The notes: a model not told the origin generated them from the sequence alone. A stretch of DNA of 7,878 nucleotides from Sphingobacterium thalpophilum (GCA_943325255.2 CALPOS020000096.1:1-7878); one strand, 5' to 3'. Shown: positions 1 through 5,906, counted from the first letter of the stretch. Numbers and translations are program-made.

Positions 1-36
1 ACGAAAGCGGGATATGTTTTTGATAAGTTGAAGTAA
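1..36 (+). CDS. 3' end of an unidentified gene, cut by the window's left edge
   Basis: An open plus-strand frame from base 1 encodes TKAGYVFDKLK and ends with TAA at 34-36. Eleven residues are too few to name a protein. I read it as real coding sequence because the frame ends naturally and is followed by a hairpin with a T-run (82-148) that would suit a terminator. The gene would be convergent with ctlX. A chance open frame cannot be excluded over so short a stretch. Confidence 0.4.
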   Translation, partial: TKAGYVFDKLK

Positions 37-81
37 TTCTTGGATTGTCAGATTACTTGACTTTTAGAAAATAAAAAATTG

Positions 82-148
82 AACCATTAAGCAATTAAGG
101 AAGTTAAGATTATACTCTTAATGAAACTTAATCCCTCAATGGTTTTTT
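82..148 (+). terminator. Long ragged hairpin followed by six Ts, probably a bidirectional terminator
   Basis: Three nested, co-linear stems are visible: AACCATT (82-88) with AATGGTT (138-144), ATTAAG (94-99) with CTTAAT (127-132), and TTAAGA (104-109) with TCTTAA (116-121), closing on a six-base loop. Ts follow on the plus strand (143-148), and an A-run lies just before the left arm (73-78), which would give a U-tract on the minus strand. The element could therefore stop transcription from both the left-edge gene and ctlX. The left arm holds three near-copies of an ATTAAG-type word at about 9-base spacing. Termination is inferred from the shape only. Confidence 0.5.
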
Positions 149-156
149 ACTAAGAT

Positions 157-339
157 AACCCGTTGGGTGCAATTATTAAAAACGTCAGTTCGAGTGTTTT
201 TTGTGCAGAGAAACGGAACAAAAAATGTATCGAGAACCGTTTTTAATGAAATTTTACTTGTTCTCGATACGATTTTCTATCGAAAATCACTCGAACTGAC
301 GAAAAATTATCATCAAAAACTAATTACACCCAACGGGTT
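157..339. mobile_element. MITE-like non-coding insertion with 19-bp terminal inverted repeats
   Basis: The ends are AACCCGTTGGGTGCAATTA (157-175) and TAATTACACCCAACGGGTT (321-339), inverted repeats matching at 18 of 19 positions. Directly outside them is the same 5-base word AAGAT on both sides (152-156 and 340-344), as expected of a target-site duplication. Inside are further palindromes: a perfect 14-bp pair (183-196 with 288-301), an 11-bp pair (227-237 with 260-270) and a short hairpin (271-277 with 282-288). There is no ORF of useful size, so any movement would need a transposase supplied elsewhere. It sits between two convergent genes, where insertion is least harmful. I recall similar GTCAGTTCGAGTG-containing repeats in Flavobacterium genomes but cannot verify that here. 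Confidence 0.75.
183..301. repeat. Inner palindromic core of the MITE-like element
   Basis: The arms CGTCAGTTCGAGTG (183-196) and CACTCGAACTGACG (288-301) are perfect 14-bp inverted repeats. They enclose a second perfect pair, GTATCGAGAAC (227-237) and GTTCTCGATAC (260-270), with a 22-base loop. A third small stem, GATTTTC with GAAAATC, lies at 271-288. As RNA or single-stranded DNA this would fold into a branched structure. It may be a repeat unit of its own that has been captured between the outer ends. Confidence 0.7.
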
Positions 340-389
340 AAGATAATTTTATTTTTAGACTTTATGGTTTTTGACTTTTCTGAAAAATT

Positions 390-1325
390 TTATTCTTTCG
401 GCAGAAAAATTTCCGCCATCATACAACGTGCGCTTCCGCCGCCGCAAGCTTCAATCGTATCAAGACTCGAGCTTAAGATGGTGACATGTTCTTCTAGTTG
501 TGCAATTTGTTTCTTGGTCAAACTTTGATGCGCTGATTTACTCATCACCAAATATCTTCGGTCGTCCGAACCTTTCACTTCCAGCATATTACCTGCAAAA
601 TTATTGACTTGATCTTCGGTAATGAGAATCACTTCTTTTTCGTCGCCTCTCAAACTATCCAAAACCATTTTGCGTTCTTTTTTGTCGTCGATGCAATCCG
701 CGCAAATCACGGCAAAGGTCTCTCCCAAACACATCATCACGTTGGTGTGGTAAATGAGTTTTCGTTCGCCATTGACTGTTTGAAACGCTTCAAAAATTAC
801 GGGTGTATATTCAAAATCTTCGCAGAACTCGATAAACAATTCTTCATCGGCACGCGGCGACAAAGCACAATAGGCTTTATCATTTTGGCGATCTAAAAGA
901 ATACTTCCTGTACCTTCTAGAAAATAACCATCTTCTTCGGCAGACGTATAATCCATGATATTATTGATGATAAAACCTTGGTCTTCCAAAATATCGAGGA
1001 CATCTTCGCGTCTTTCGTGACGGCGGTTTTCGGCAAACATTGGGTATAAAGCTACGTCGCCATTTTGGTGAAAGGAAATCCAATTGTTTGGAAAAATCGA
1101 GTCTGGTGTATCGGGCATTTTGGTGTCCTCCACGACAATTACATCTACACCAACTATGCGCAATTTATTGACAAAAGCATCGAACTCTTCTTGTGCTTTG
1201 GCATTGACAGTTTCCGATGACAAACCGTCTAGTACTTTTTGGTAATAGTTATTGACGGCAGTTTGCTCGTTCATTCGAAATGCTACTGGGCGAATCATTA
1301 GAATGGAATTGGTGGTTTGTTTCAT
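390..1325 (-). CDS. ctlX: Citrulline/arginine-type hydrolase of the CtlX family
   Basis: This 311-residue protein belongs to the guanidino-group-modifying (pentein) superfamily of arginine deiminase and dimethylargininase. CtlX members are reported to hydrolyse citrulline to ornithine, CO2 and ammonia in the cytoplasm. Visible motifs fit the family: FPNNW (78-82, substrate pocket), ENRRHERR (99-106), LEGTGS with the probable catalytic Glu137, YHTNVMM with catalytic His193, and GGGSARCMMAE near the C-terminus with nucleophile Cys301. Length and both ends look complete, and there is no signal peptide. The ATG at 1325 is the only sensible start, because the heptamer repeat array lies directly upstream. 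A possible -7 box sits at 1372-1379. Family assignment is firm; the exact substrate (citrulline, arginine or methylarginine) cannot be told from sequence alone. Confidence 0.88.
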   Translation of the reverse strand: MKQTTNSILMIRPVAFRMNEQTAVNNYYQKVLDGLSSETVNAKAQEEFDAFVNKLRIVGVDVIVVEDTKMPDTPDSIFPNNWISFHQNGDVALYPMFAENRRHERREDVLDILEDQGFIINNIMDYTSAEEDGYFLEGTGSILLDRQNDKAYCALSPRADEELFIEFCEDFEYTPVIFEAFQTVNGERKLIYHTNVMMCLGETFAVICADCIDDKKERKMVLDSLRGDEKEVILITEDQVNNFAGNMLEVKGSDDRRYLVMSKSAHQSLTKKQIAQLEEHVTILSSSLDTIEACGGGSARCMMAEIFLPKE

Positions 1326-1330
1326 GGTAT

Positions 1331-1371
1331 CGGTTGTCAGTTATCGGTTGTCGGTTGTCGGTTGTCGGTTG
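1331..1371. repeat. Heptamer tandem array (CGGTTGT) between ctlX and the IVP gene
   Basis: About six consecutive 7-base units are seen: CGGTTGT, CAGTTAT, then three exact CGGTTGT units and a final partial CGGTTG. Only the second unit is degenerate. The array ends five bases from the ctlX start codon and begins (minus-strand sense) just after the stop of the four-helix-bundle gene. The same heptamer in the opposite orientation occurs at 1790-1820, on the other side of that gene. Such an array could change copy number by slippage. Confidence 0.85.
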
Positions 1372-1379
1372 CAAAATTA
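1372..1379 (-). promoter_or_regulatory. Possible -7 promoter box for ctlX (TAATTTTG)
   Basis: On the minus strand TAATTTTG fits the Bacteroidota -7 consensus TAnnTTTG. It lies 46 bases upstream of the ctlX ATG and overlaps the TAA stop codon of the upstream four-helix-bundle gene. I see no clear TTG at the -33 position, so this is a half-supported promoter. If real, almost the entire ctlX leader would be heptamer repeats. Confidence 0.35.
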
Positions 1380-1745
1380 GGATTTCCAGTTTTGTTCGAC
1401 GTATTTAATAAAAGTATAAATTTTGCCTCCTAGTTTATCATACTCCTCATAAAGATTATGAAAAATGTCATTTTCATCAGGATAGAGATGTTCTAATTTC
1501 TCCAAATGATTGATTGTTTCTAGACAACTCGAATGAGAGAATATCAAGAATCTAATGAAATCTGCTTTGTATCTTTTTCGTCCATATCCTTCAACAATAT
1601 TCGAAATGATCGAGTCTGAAGCTCTCCTTAATTGGCTGCCGAGTTCATACATTTCGTGTTTTGGCAATTTCAAAGATGCCGGATGTGTTTGATAAAATAA
1701 ATCTAATCCAATTTTGTAAATGTCTAAATCCTTATAACTGCTCAT
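1377..1745 (-). CDS. Four-helix-bundle protein, 23S rRNA intervening-sequence protein (IVP/S23) family
   Basis: This small protein of 122 residues matches the IVP family (PF05635/TIGR02436 type). The conserved core is visible: the opening YKDLDIYKIGLDL (4-16), the signature ELGSQLRRASDSIISNIVEG (34-53) followed by YGR, then FIRFLIFSHSSCLETINHLEKL (63-84). All segments are predicted helical, and the protein is cytoplasmic with no signal. The family was first seen in ORFs inside 23S rRNA intervening sequences (Leptospira, Coxiella), but free-standing copies are common in Bacteroidota and their function is unknown; related folds include the Avd accessory protein of diversity-generating retroelements. 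No reverse transcriptase or rRNA lies nearby. The gene is flanked by complementary heptamer arrays and sits between two related hydrolase genes, which suggests an inserted cassette. No convincing promoter of its own was found. Confidence 0.88.
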   Translation of the reverse strand: MSSYKDLDIYKIGLDLFYQTHPASLKLPKHEMYELGSQLRRASDSIISNIVEGYGRKRYKADFIRFLIFSHSSCLETINHLEKLEHLYPDENDIFHNLYEEYDKLGGKIYTFIKYVEQNWKS

Positions 1746-1789
1746 ATCTTAATTTTTTGGCTTGTAATATATTTATTTCTATGGGTAAA

Positions 1790-1820
1790 ACTGATAACTC
1801 AAAACTGACAACCGACAACA
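1790..1820. repeat. Inverted counterpart heptamer array (ACTGACA/ACCGACA)
   Basis: Four and a half 7-base units run ACTGATA, ACTCAAA, ACTGACA, ACCGACA, ACA. This is the reverse-complement form of the CGGTTGT array at 1331-1371. The stretch AACTGACAACCGA (1803-1815) is an exact 13-base inverted match to TCGGTTGTCAGTT at 1330-1342. The array lies between the stop of the DDAH-like gene (five bases away) and the start of the four-helix-bundle gene. Confidence 0.75.
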
Positions 1821-1824
1821 AGAA

Positions 1825-2739
1825 TTAATCTCTTATCAACGGCAGCGTAGAACAACGCAATAATCCTTCTTGCTTGGCAATTTCTCCATACGAAATTTCC
1901 TCGACGGTAAATCCGTTGTCACGCAACCAAGTATTCAGTCGAGTAAAGCTTTTTTCAGAAACCACGACGTCTGGCGCGATAGAGAAAATGTTGGAGTTCA
2001 TTTCGTACATCTCATCTCTAATAATATGAAACAAGTTTTCTTTGCCGAAAAGTTTTACCAAATACATATAATCTGCTTCTTCTCTGAAACCGCTTTTGTA
2101 GATGATTCCTTTGTTAATCCCTACAGGTTGAAAGCAACAATCTAAGTGCAAGGCGTTGTCTCTGGCTTCAATCTTTGATTTGACCAAGTCGAATTCCTTG
2201 ACAATTTTGTTTGGAAATAATTGTTTGATATAATTCACGCCTTCCATGTTGGTGCGTGCTGTGATGTAATCTTTGTAGTCGCTTCCTTTGTACGTTCCTA
2301 TGAAAATGTAGTCGTTCCACAAGATGACATCGCCGCCTTCTATGTGTACATTGGCTGGTGGACGCACTACTTTTTGGGGATCGATTTGATCGATGATATA
2401 TTGAATGGCATCCAATTCGCGTTCACGATCTGGAAGAATATTCGCTTTGATAAAGGTGTCTTCAATCACGAAACCAATATCACGGGTAAATATTTGATTG
2501 TAGTTTTCAATCATTTCCGGTCGATAGACTTTGACGTCATATTTTTGAAACACTTGATTGAAGCCTTCCATCTCAGCGATCATATCTTCTTCAGTGGGAT
2601 ACGTTCCAGACAAAATATGTTCTAAAGATTTCGGATCGTAGGCTTCTTCAGCGGTTGGCGTCGGACCATTACTAAGGGCTGAACCCAGCACGACTGCTCG
2701 TAGTCGGGAAGATTCATTCGTAACATGAATTGGTAACAT
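1825..2739 (-). CDS. Arginine deiminase/DDAH-type amidinohydrolase
   Basis: Taken from the ATG at 2739, this is a 304-residue member of the amidinotransferase/arginine deiminase fold (PF02274 type). Motifs in order: NYNQIFTRD (79-87), HIEGGDV with the probable catalytic Glu134, ALHLDCC with His198, and the C-terminal LLRCSTLPL with nucleophile Cys296. It would hydrolyse arginine, a methylarginine or a related guanidino compound in the cytoplasm; the substrate is not determinable by eye. A longer frame reaching 2814 is open, but its extra 25 residues (MNGLFLEYFINQPAFYIF and onward) run through a TAnnTTTG promoter box at 2760-2767, and family-like sequence begins at MLPIHVTNES, so the shorter start is preferred. 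It is distantly related to CtlX, from which it is now separated by the heptamer-flanked gene. The immediate Cys context lacks the GGG seen in CtlX. Confidence 0.85.
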   Translation of the reverse strand: MLPIHVTNESSRLRAVVLGSALSNGPTPTAEEAYDPKSLEHILSGTYPTEEDMIAEMEGFNQVFQKYDVKVYRPEMIENYNQIFTRDIGFVIEDTFIKANILPDRERELDAIQYIIDQIDPQKVVRPPANVHIEGGDVILWNDYIFIGTYKGSDYKDYITARTNMEGVNYIKQLFPNKIVKEFDLVKSKIEARDNALHLDCCFQPVGINKGIIYKSGFREEADYMYLVKLFGKENLFHIIRDEMYEMNSNIFSIAPDVVVSEKSFTRLNTWLRDNGFTVEEISYGEIAKQEGLLRCSTLPLIRD

Positions 2740-2759
2740 AAATTTGCTTTGATTGGAAA

Positions 2760-2767
2760 CAAAGATA
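2760..2767 (-). promoter_or_regulatory. -7 promoter box (TATCTTTG) for the DDAH-like gene
   Basis: TATCTTTG on the minus strand is an exact fit to TAnnTTTG, 20 bases upstream of the ATG at 2739. It implies a leader of roughly a dozen bases. No TTG is seen at -33, only a T-rich stretch. Its position inside the longer reading frame is the main argument against the upstream start at 2814. Confidence 0.6.
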
Positions 2768-2828
2768 TAGAAAGCGGGTTGATTAATAAAGTATTCTAAA
2801 AATAATCCGTTCAAAATAACAATTCCAT

Positions 2829-2853
2829 AAAAAAGCCCCCATAAAGGAGGCTT
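2829..2853 (-). terminator. Rho-independent terminator of gltA
   Basis: Read on the minus strand, AAGCCTCC, a five-base loop TTTAT, then GGGGGCTT form an 8-bp stem with one G-U pair, running directly into six Ts. It begins 21 bases past the gltA stop codon. The GC-rich stem and clean U-tract make this a confident call. It separates gltA from the DDAH-like gene. Confidence 0.9.
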
Positions 2854-2874
2854 CTATCTTAATTCGATTTACAA

Positions 2875-4158
2875 CTATCTTTTACTCATAGGCGTAAAAT
2901 CCCGTAACGGATGACCTACATATACTTGTCTTGGTCTTCCAATTGGCTCTTTATTTACGCGCATTTCTTTCCATTGTGCAATCCATCCTGGCAAACGTCC
3001 GATGGCAAACATGACGGTAAACATATCGGTTGGAATTCCTAGCGCCCGATAAATAATTCCCGAATAGAAATCGACGTTTGGATATAATTTTCTCGACACG
3101 AAGTAATCGTCTACCAAAGCGGCGGCTTCTAATTTTTTGGCAATTTCCAAAATTGGATCATCCACTCCTAAAGTATTCAACACCTCATCTGCCGCTTTTT
3201 TAATAATGCGCGCTCTTGGGTCGAAGTTTTTGTATACTCTGTGACCAAATCCCATCAATCGGAATGGATCTTCTTTGTCTTTGGCTTTCGCCATATATTT
3301 GTCGGCGTCACCACCGTTTTTGTGAATTTCTTCTAGCATTTCTAACACCGCTTGATTGGCACCACCGTGCAATGGTCCCCAAAGCGCAGAAACCCCAGCA
3401 GAAATAGACGCGAATAAACCAGCGTGCGAAGAACCCACCATTCTCACCGTCGAGGTAGAACAGTTTTGTTCGTGATCGGCGTGAAGAATAAATAATTTAT
3501 CTAAAGCATCAATCACCACAGGGTTTGCTTTGTATGGACCCGTTGGTAATTCGAACATCAAATGCATAAAGTTCTCTACGTAACCTCTTTCATTATTGTA
3601 GTAATTAAGCGGGAAACCCATCATCTTTCTGTACGTCCAAGTAGCAATAACCAAGAATTTACCCATGGTTTTGCAAACCGCCTCATACATTTCTTTGTCG
3701 TTTTCTACATTAACTACTTTAGGATTAAAAGCAGTTAAAGCACTAGTCAATGCAGACAAAACTCCCATCGGATGGGCAGTCTTAGGAAAACCATCAATGA
3801 TATTTTTCATTTCCTCATTGACCAAAGTATATTTACGAATGTCTGCTTCAAATTGTGCCAATTCAGTTTTCGAAGGCAATTCACCAAAAATGACTAAATA
3901 AGCCACTTCAAGGAAATCCGCTTTGTCGGCTAAGTCTTCGATAGCATAACCGCGGTAGCGCAGGATTCCTTCTTCACCATCAAGAAATGTAATTTCACTG
4001 GTGCAAGAACCTGAGTTTTTGTACCCTGGATCCATCGTAATAGCGCCCGATAAATCTCGTAATTTATTAATATCGATTCCTACTTCGTTTTCACTTCCTA
4101 CGATTACAGGAAACTCATACTTCTTTCCGTCTAGTTCTAAAATGGCTGTCTTTGACAT
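2875..4158 (-). CDS. gltA: Citrate synthase, hexameric (type II) form
   Basis: This 427-residue enzyme condenses acetyl-CoA with oxaloacetate to citrate at the entry of the TCA cycle in the cytoplasm. The catalytic triad is in place: His264 in GPLHGG, His306 in GFGHRVYKN, and Asp363 in NVDFYSG. Other signatures are LHADHEQNCSTSTVRMVGS (225-243) and IGRPRQVYVG (406-415). The N-terminal extension before the citrate synthase core, with the SCTSEITFLDGEEGILRYRG segment (51-70), and the overall length match the bacterial type II enzymes such as E. coli GltA. The start at 4158 gives the family-typical opening MSKTAILELDGKKYEFP. It has its own TAnnTTTG box upstream and a strong terminator downstream, so it is probably monocistronic. 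Nothing is missing or odd. Confidence 0.97.
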   Translation of the reverse strand: MSKTAILELDGKKYEFPVIVGSENEVGIDINKLRDLSGAITMDPGYKNSGSCTSEITFLDGEEGILRYRGYAIEDLADKADFLEVAYLVIFGELPSKTELAQFEADIRKYTLVNEEMKNIIDGFPKTAHPMGVLSALTSALTAFNPKVVNVENDKEMYEAVCKTMGKFLVIATWTYRKMMGFPLNYYNNERGYVENFMHLMFELPTGPYKANPVVIDALDKLFILHADHEQNCSTSTVRMVGSSHAGLFASISAGVSALWGPLHGGANQAVLEMLEEIHKNGGDADKYMAKAKDKEDPFRLMGFGHRVYKNFDPRARIIKKAADEVLNTLGVDDPILEIAKKLEAAALVDDYFVSRKLYPNVDFYSGIIYRALGIPTDMFTVMFAIGRLPGWIAQWKEMRVNKEPIGRPRQVYVGHPLRDFTPMSKR

Positions 4159-4197
4159 AATATAAATGGGAATTTTTACTTAAAAATAATAATTTAA

Positions 4198-4205
4198 CAA
4201 AACTA
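4198..4205 (-). promoter_or_regulatory. -7 promoter box (TAGTTTTG) for gltA
   Basis: TAGTTTTG on the minus strand fits TAnnTTTG, 39 bases upstream of the gltA ATG. The implied leader is AT-rich, about 30 bases long, and has no Shine-Dalgarno site, as is common in this phylum. No -33 TTG is visible at the right distance. Confidence 0.55.
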
Positions 4206-4221
4206 GGGAAATCGAAGTGAA

Positions 4222-4416
4222 TTAAAAAATGAATTTTACAATGAAATTGTTAATAATTTTATAAATAACAAAAAAGATTTCTCTACTAATACCATTCGAA
4301 ACGATTGTATTAATTCTGCTGCGTTCTATCAACCATTCTTTGATTAAAAGGATGCCTAATGCAACAATGAATTTACACAAAAATGCAACTATATTTAGAA
4401 GGAAAAACAACTTCAT
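4222..4416 (-). CDS. Doubtful small hydrophobic protein, 64 residues
   Basis: I recognise no family. From the ATG at 4416 the product is MKLFFLLNIVAFLCKFIVAL, then a stretch ending in a probable membrane helix around residues 3-25, followed by KEWLIERSR and a second hydrophobic or amphipathic stretch (FFVIYKIINNFIVKFIF) at the end. The frame is open further up to an ATG at 4470, but that start lies inside the eno terminator hairpin, so the shorter form is more plausible. There is no clear TAnnTTTG box or ribosome site, and the region is very AT-rich, which by itself yields Phe/Ile/Leu/Lys-rich frames. It fills the space between eno's terminator and the gltA promoter. It could be a real small membrane protein or mere spacer. 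Confidence 0.3.
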   Translation of the reverse strand: MKLFFLLNIVAFLCKFIVALGILLIKEWLIERSRINTIVSNGISREIFFVIYKIINNFIVKFIF

Positions 4417-4446
4417 TTTTCGTTCACCTTCACTCTGATTATAAAC

Positions 4447-4474
4447 AAAAAAAACTGACTGGTCTCCCAATCAG
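4447..4474 (-). terminator. Rho-independent terminator of eno
   Basis: On the minus strand CTGATTGG, the GNRA-like tetraloop GAGA, and CCAGTCAG form an 8-bp stem with one G-U pair, followed immediately by eight Ts. It begins 24 bases past the eno stop codon. This is a textbook intrinsic terminator and isolates eno from gltA. Confidence 0.9.
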
Positions 4475-4498
4475 GTTTTATTTTAAAAATATAAAATC

Positions 4499-5785
4499 TT
4501 ATTTAAAAGCTTTCAATCCTGGAAAGTAAGCAGTGTCGCCCAATTCTTCTTCGATGCGCAATAGTTGGTTGTATTTCGCCATACGATCGGAACGCGATGC
4601 AGAACCTGTTTTGATCTGACCGCAATTTAATGCCACAGCTAAATCAGCAATCGTATTGTCTTCGGTTTCTCCTGAGCGGTGTGACATTACCGATGTGTAA
4701 CCCGCACGATGTGCCATGTTTACTGCTGCAATGGTTTCTGTCAAAGTTCCGATTTGGTTTACTTTTACAAGGATTGAATTTGCGATTCCTTTTTCGATTC
4801 CTGTTGACAAACGTTCTACATTAGTTACGAATAAATCATCTCCAACGAGTTGGGTCTTGTTACCGATGAGTTCAGTTAAATATTTCCAGCCATCCCAATC
4901 GTCTTCGTACATGCCGTCTTCGATAGAAATAATCGGATAATTCTCCGCTAATTCTGCCAAGTATTCGGCTTGTTCTTTAGAAGTTCTAATTTTTCCGGTT
5001 TCGCCTTCAAATTTGGTGTAATCGTATTTTCCGTCAACATAAAACTCAGACGCTGCACAATCTAGTGCAATCATAATTTCGTCACCGAATTTGTAACCAG
5101 CATTTTCTACGGCTTTTTTGATGGTGTCTAATGCATCTTCTGTTCCTCCGGCTAAATTAGGAGCAAATCCGCCTTCATCACCGACAGCAGTTGACAAATG
5201 ACGGTCGTGCAACACTTTTTTCAATTGATGGAAAATTTCCGTTCCCATTTGCATGGCATGCGTAAATGAAGTTGCTTTTACCGGCATAATCATAAATTCT
5301 TGAAACGCAATCGGCGCATCAGAATGCGAACCACCATTGATGATGTTCATCATCGGAACCGGCAGTGTGTTGGCAGAAACACCACCGACGTAGCGGTACA
5401 AAGGCAAGCCCAATTCGTTCGCTGCTGCCTTAGCTACTGCAAGAGAAACTCCTAAAATAGCATTAGCGCCAAGATTCGATTTGTTTGCCGTTCCGTCTAA
5501 ATCGATCATACGTTGGTCGATTTGGTTTTGTTCGAAAACAGAAGTTCCGAGTAATTCTTCAGCTATTTTGGTATTGACATTTTCAACGGCTTTCAAGACT
5601 CCTTTTCCAAGGTAGGCTTTTCCACCATCACGCAATTCGACTGCTTCGTGTTCACCAGTTGAAGCTCCAGAAGGCACTGCAGCTCTTCCTAAAACTCCGT
5701 TTTCAGTTACTACATCTACTTCGATGGTTGGATTTCCTCTGGAATCGAAGATTTGTCTTGCGTGGATTTTGATAATAATGCTCAT
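4499..5785 (-). CDS. eno: Enolase (phosphopyruvate hydratase)
   Basis: This 428-residue enzyme interconverts 2-phosphoglycerate and phosphoenolpyruvate in glycolysis and gluconeogenesis. All key residues are visible: the opening IKIHARQIFDSRGNPTIEVD (5-24), the loop SGASTGEHEAVELRDG (39-54), GGSHSDAP (151-158), GDEGGFAP with Glu204, Mg ligands Asp242 (ALDCAASEF), Glu289 (SIEDGMYEDDW) and Asp316 (VGDDLFVTN), the general base Lys341 in LVKVNQIG, and SHRSGETED (368-376) with IKTGS (391-395). The length is normal. The start at 5785 gives the standard enolase N-terminus. It has its own upstream -7 box and a strong downstream terminator, consistent with single-gene transcription. In many bacteria enolase also associates with the RNA degradosome or appears at the cell surface, but nothing here tests that. 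Confidence 0.98.
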   Translation of the reverse strand: MSIIIKIHARQIFDSRGNPTIEVDVVTENGVLGRAAVPSGASTGEHEAVELRDGGKAYLGKGVLKAVENVNTKIAEELLGTSVFEQNQIDQRMIDLDGTANKSNLGANAILGVSLAVAKAAANELGLPLYRYVGGVSANTLPVPMMNIINGGSHSDAPIAFQEFMIMPVKATSFTHAMQMGTEIFHQLKKVLHDRHLSTAVGDEGGFAPNLAGGTEDALDTIKKAVENAGYKFGDEIMIALDCAASEFYVDGKYDYTKFEGETGKIRTSKEQAEYLAELAENYPIISIEDGMYEDDWDGWKYLTELIGNKTQLVGDDLFVTNVERLSTGIEKGIANSILVKVNQIGTLTETIAAVNMAHRAGYTSVMSHRSGETEDNTIADLAVALNCGQIKTGSASRSDRMAKYNQLLRIEEELGDTAYFPGLKAFK

Positions 5786-5793
5786 GTTCTATT

Positions 5794-5823
5794 ATTTTGA
5801 ATTATAAATTTTGAATTTTGAAT
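5794..5823. repeat. Short AT-rich direct repeats in the eno leader
   Basis: The plus-strand word ATTTTGAAT occurs three times (5794-5802, 5808-5816 and 5815-5823, the last two overlapping at 7-base spacing). On the transcript this is a CAAAAT-rich, unstructured leader just before the eno start. It may simply be AT-rich spacer that keeps the ribosome-binding region open. Confidence 0.45.
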
Positions 5824-5843
5824 GAATCACTCCGTAACAATTA

Positions 5844-5851
5844 CAAATATA
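5844..5851 (-). promoter_or_regulatory. -7 promoter box (TATATTTG) for eno
   Basis: TATATTTG on the minus strand matches TAnnTTTG, 58 bases upstream of the eno ATG, giving a leader of about 50 bases. The expected -33 position falls in the inverted repeat at 5867-5886, so promoter and putative carA terminator would overlap. Confidence 0.55.
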
Positions 5852-5866
5852 TTGTATCTGAAATTG

Positions 5867-5886
5867 TCCCGAAATTAAAATCGGGA
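5867..5886 (-). terminator. Weak hairpin downstream of carA
   Basis: TCCCGA and TCGGGA form a 6-bp stem around an eight-base A/T loop, 20 bases past the carA stop. What follows on the minus strand is CAATTTCAG, without a proper U-run, so termination may be inefficient. The stem also overlaps the eno -33 region and could instead affect that promoter. Confidence 0.4.
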
Positions 5887-5906
5887 TTGTTATTAACGAT
5901 AACGAT

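Noticed and set aside
609..896. Plus-strand frame of 95 codons inside ctlX
   Set aside because: It is antisense to a well-supported gene, with no family motifs.
1377..1745. Diversity-generating retroelement accessory gene (Avd)
   Set aside because: The fold family is related, but there is no reverse transcriptase, template repeat or variable-repeat target in the window.
1331..1820. CRISPR array
   Set aside because: The repeats are contiguous 7-base units without unique spacers of regular length, and no cas genes are present.
2221..2625. Plus-strand frame of 134 codons inside the DDAH-like gene
   Set aside because: It is an antisense shadow; the minus-strand frame has catalytic motifs on both sides of this stretch.
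2740..2814. 25-residue N-terminal extension of the DDAH-like protein
   Set aside because: It contains a perfect TAnnTTTG box 20 bases before the next ATG and does not look like the start of this family.
4417..4470. Longer form of the small hydrophobic ORF starting at 4470
   Set aside because: The ATG lies in the stem of the eno terminator and the added residues show no protein-like signal.
4630..4940. Overlapping plus-strand frames inside eno
   Set aside because: They are antisense to highly conserved enolase sequence, with no independent support.
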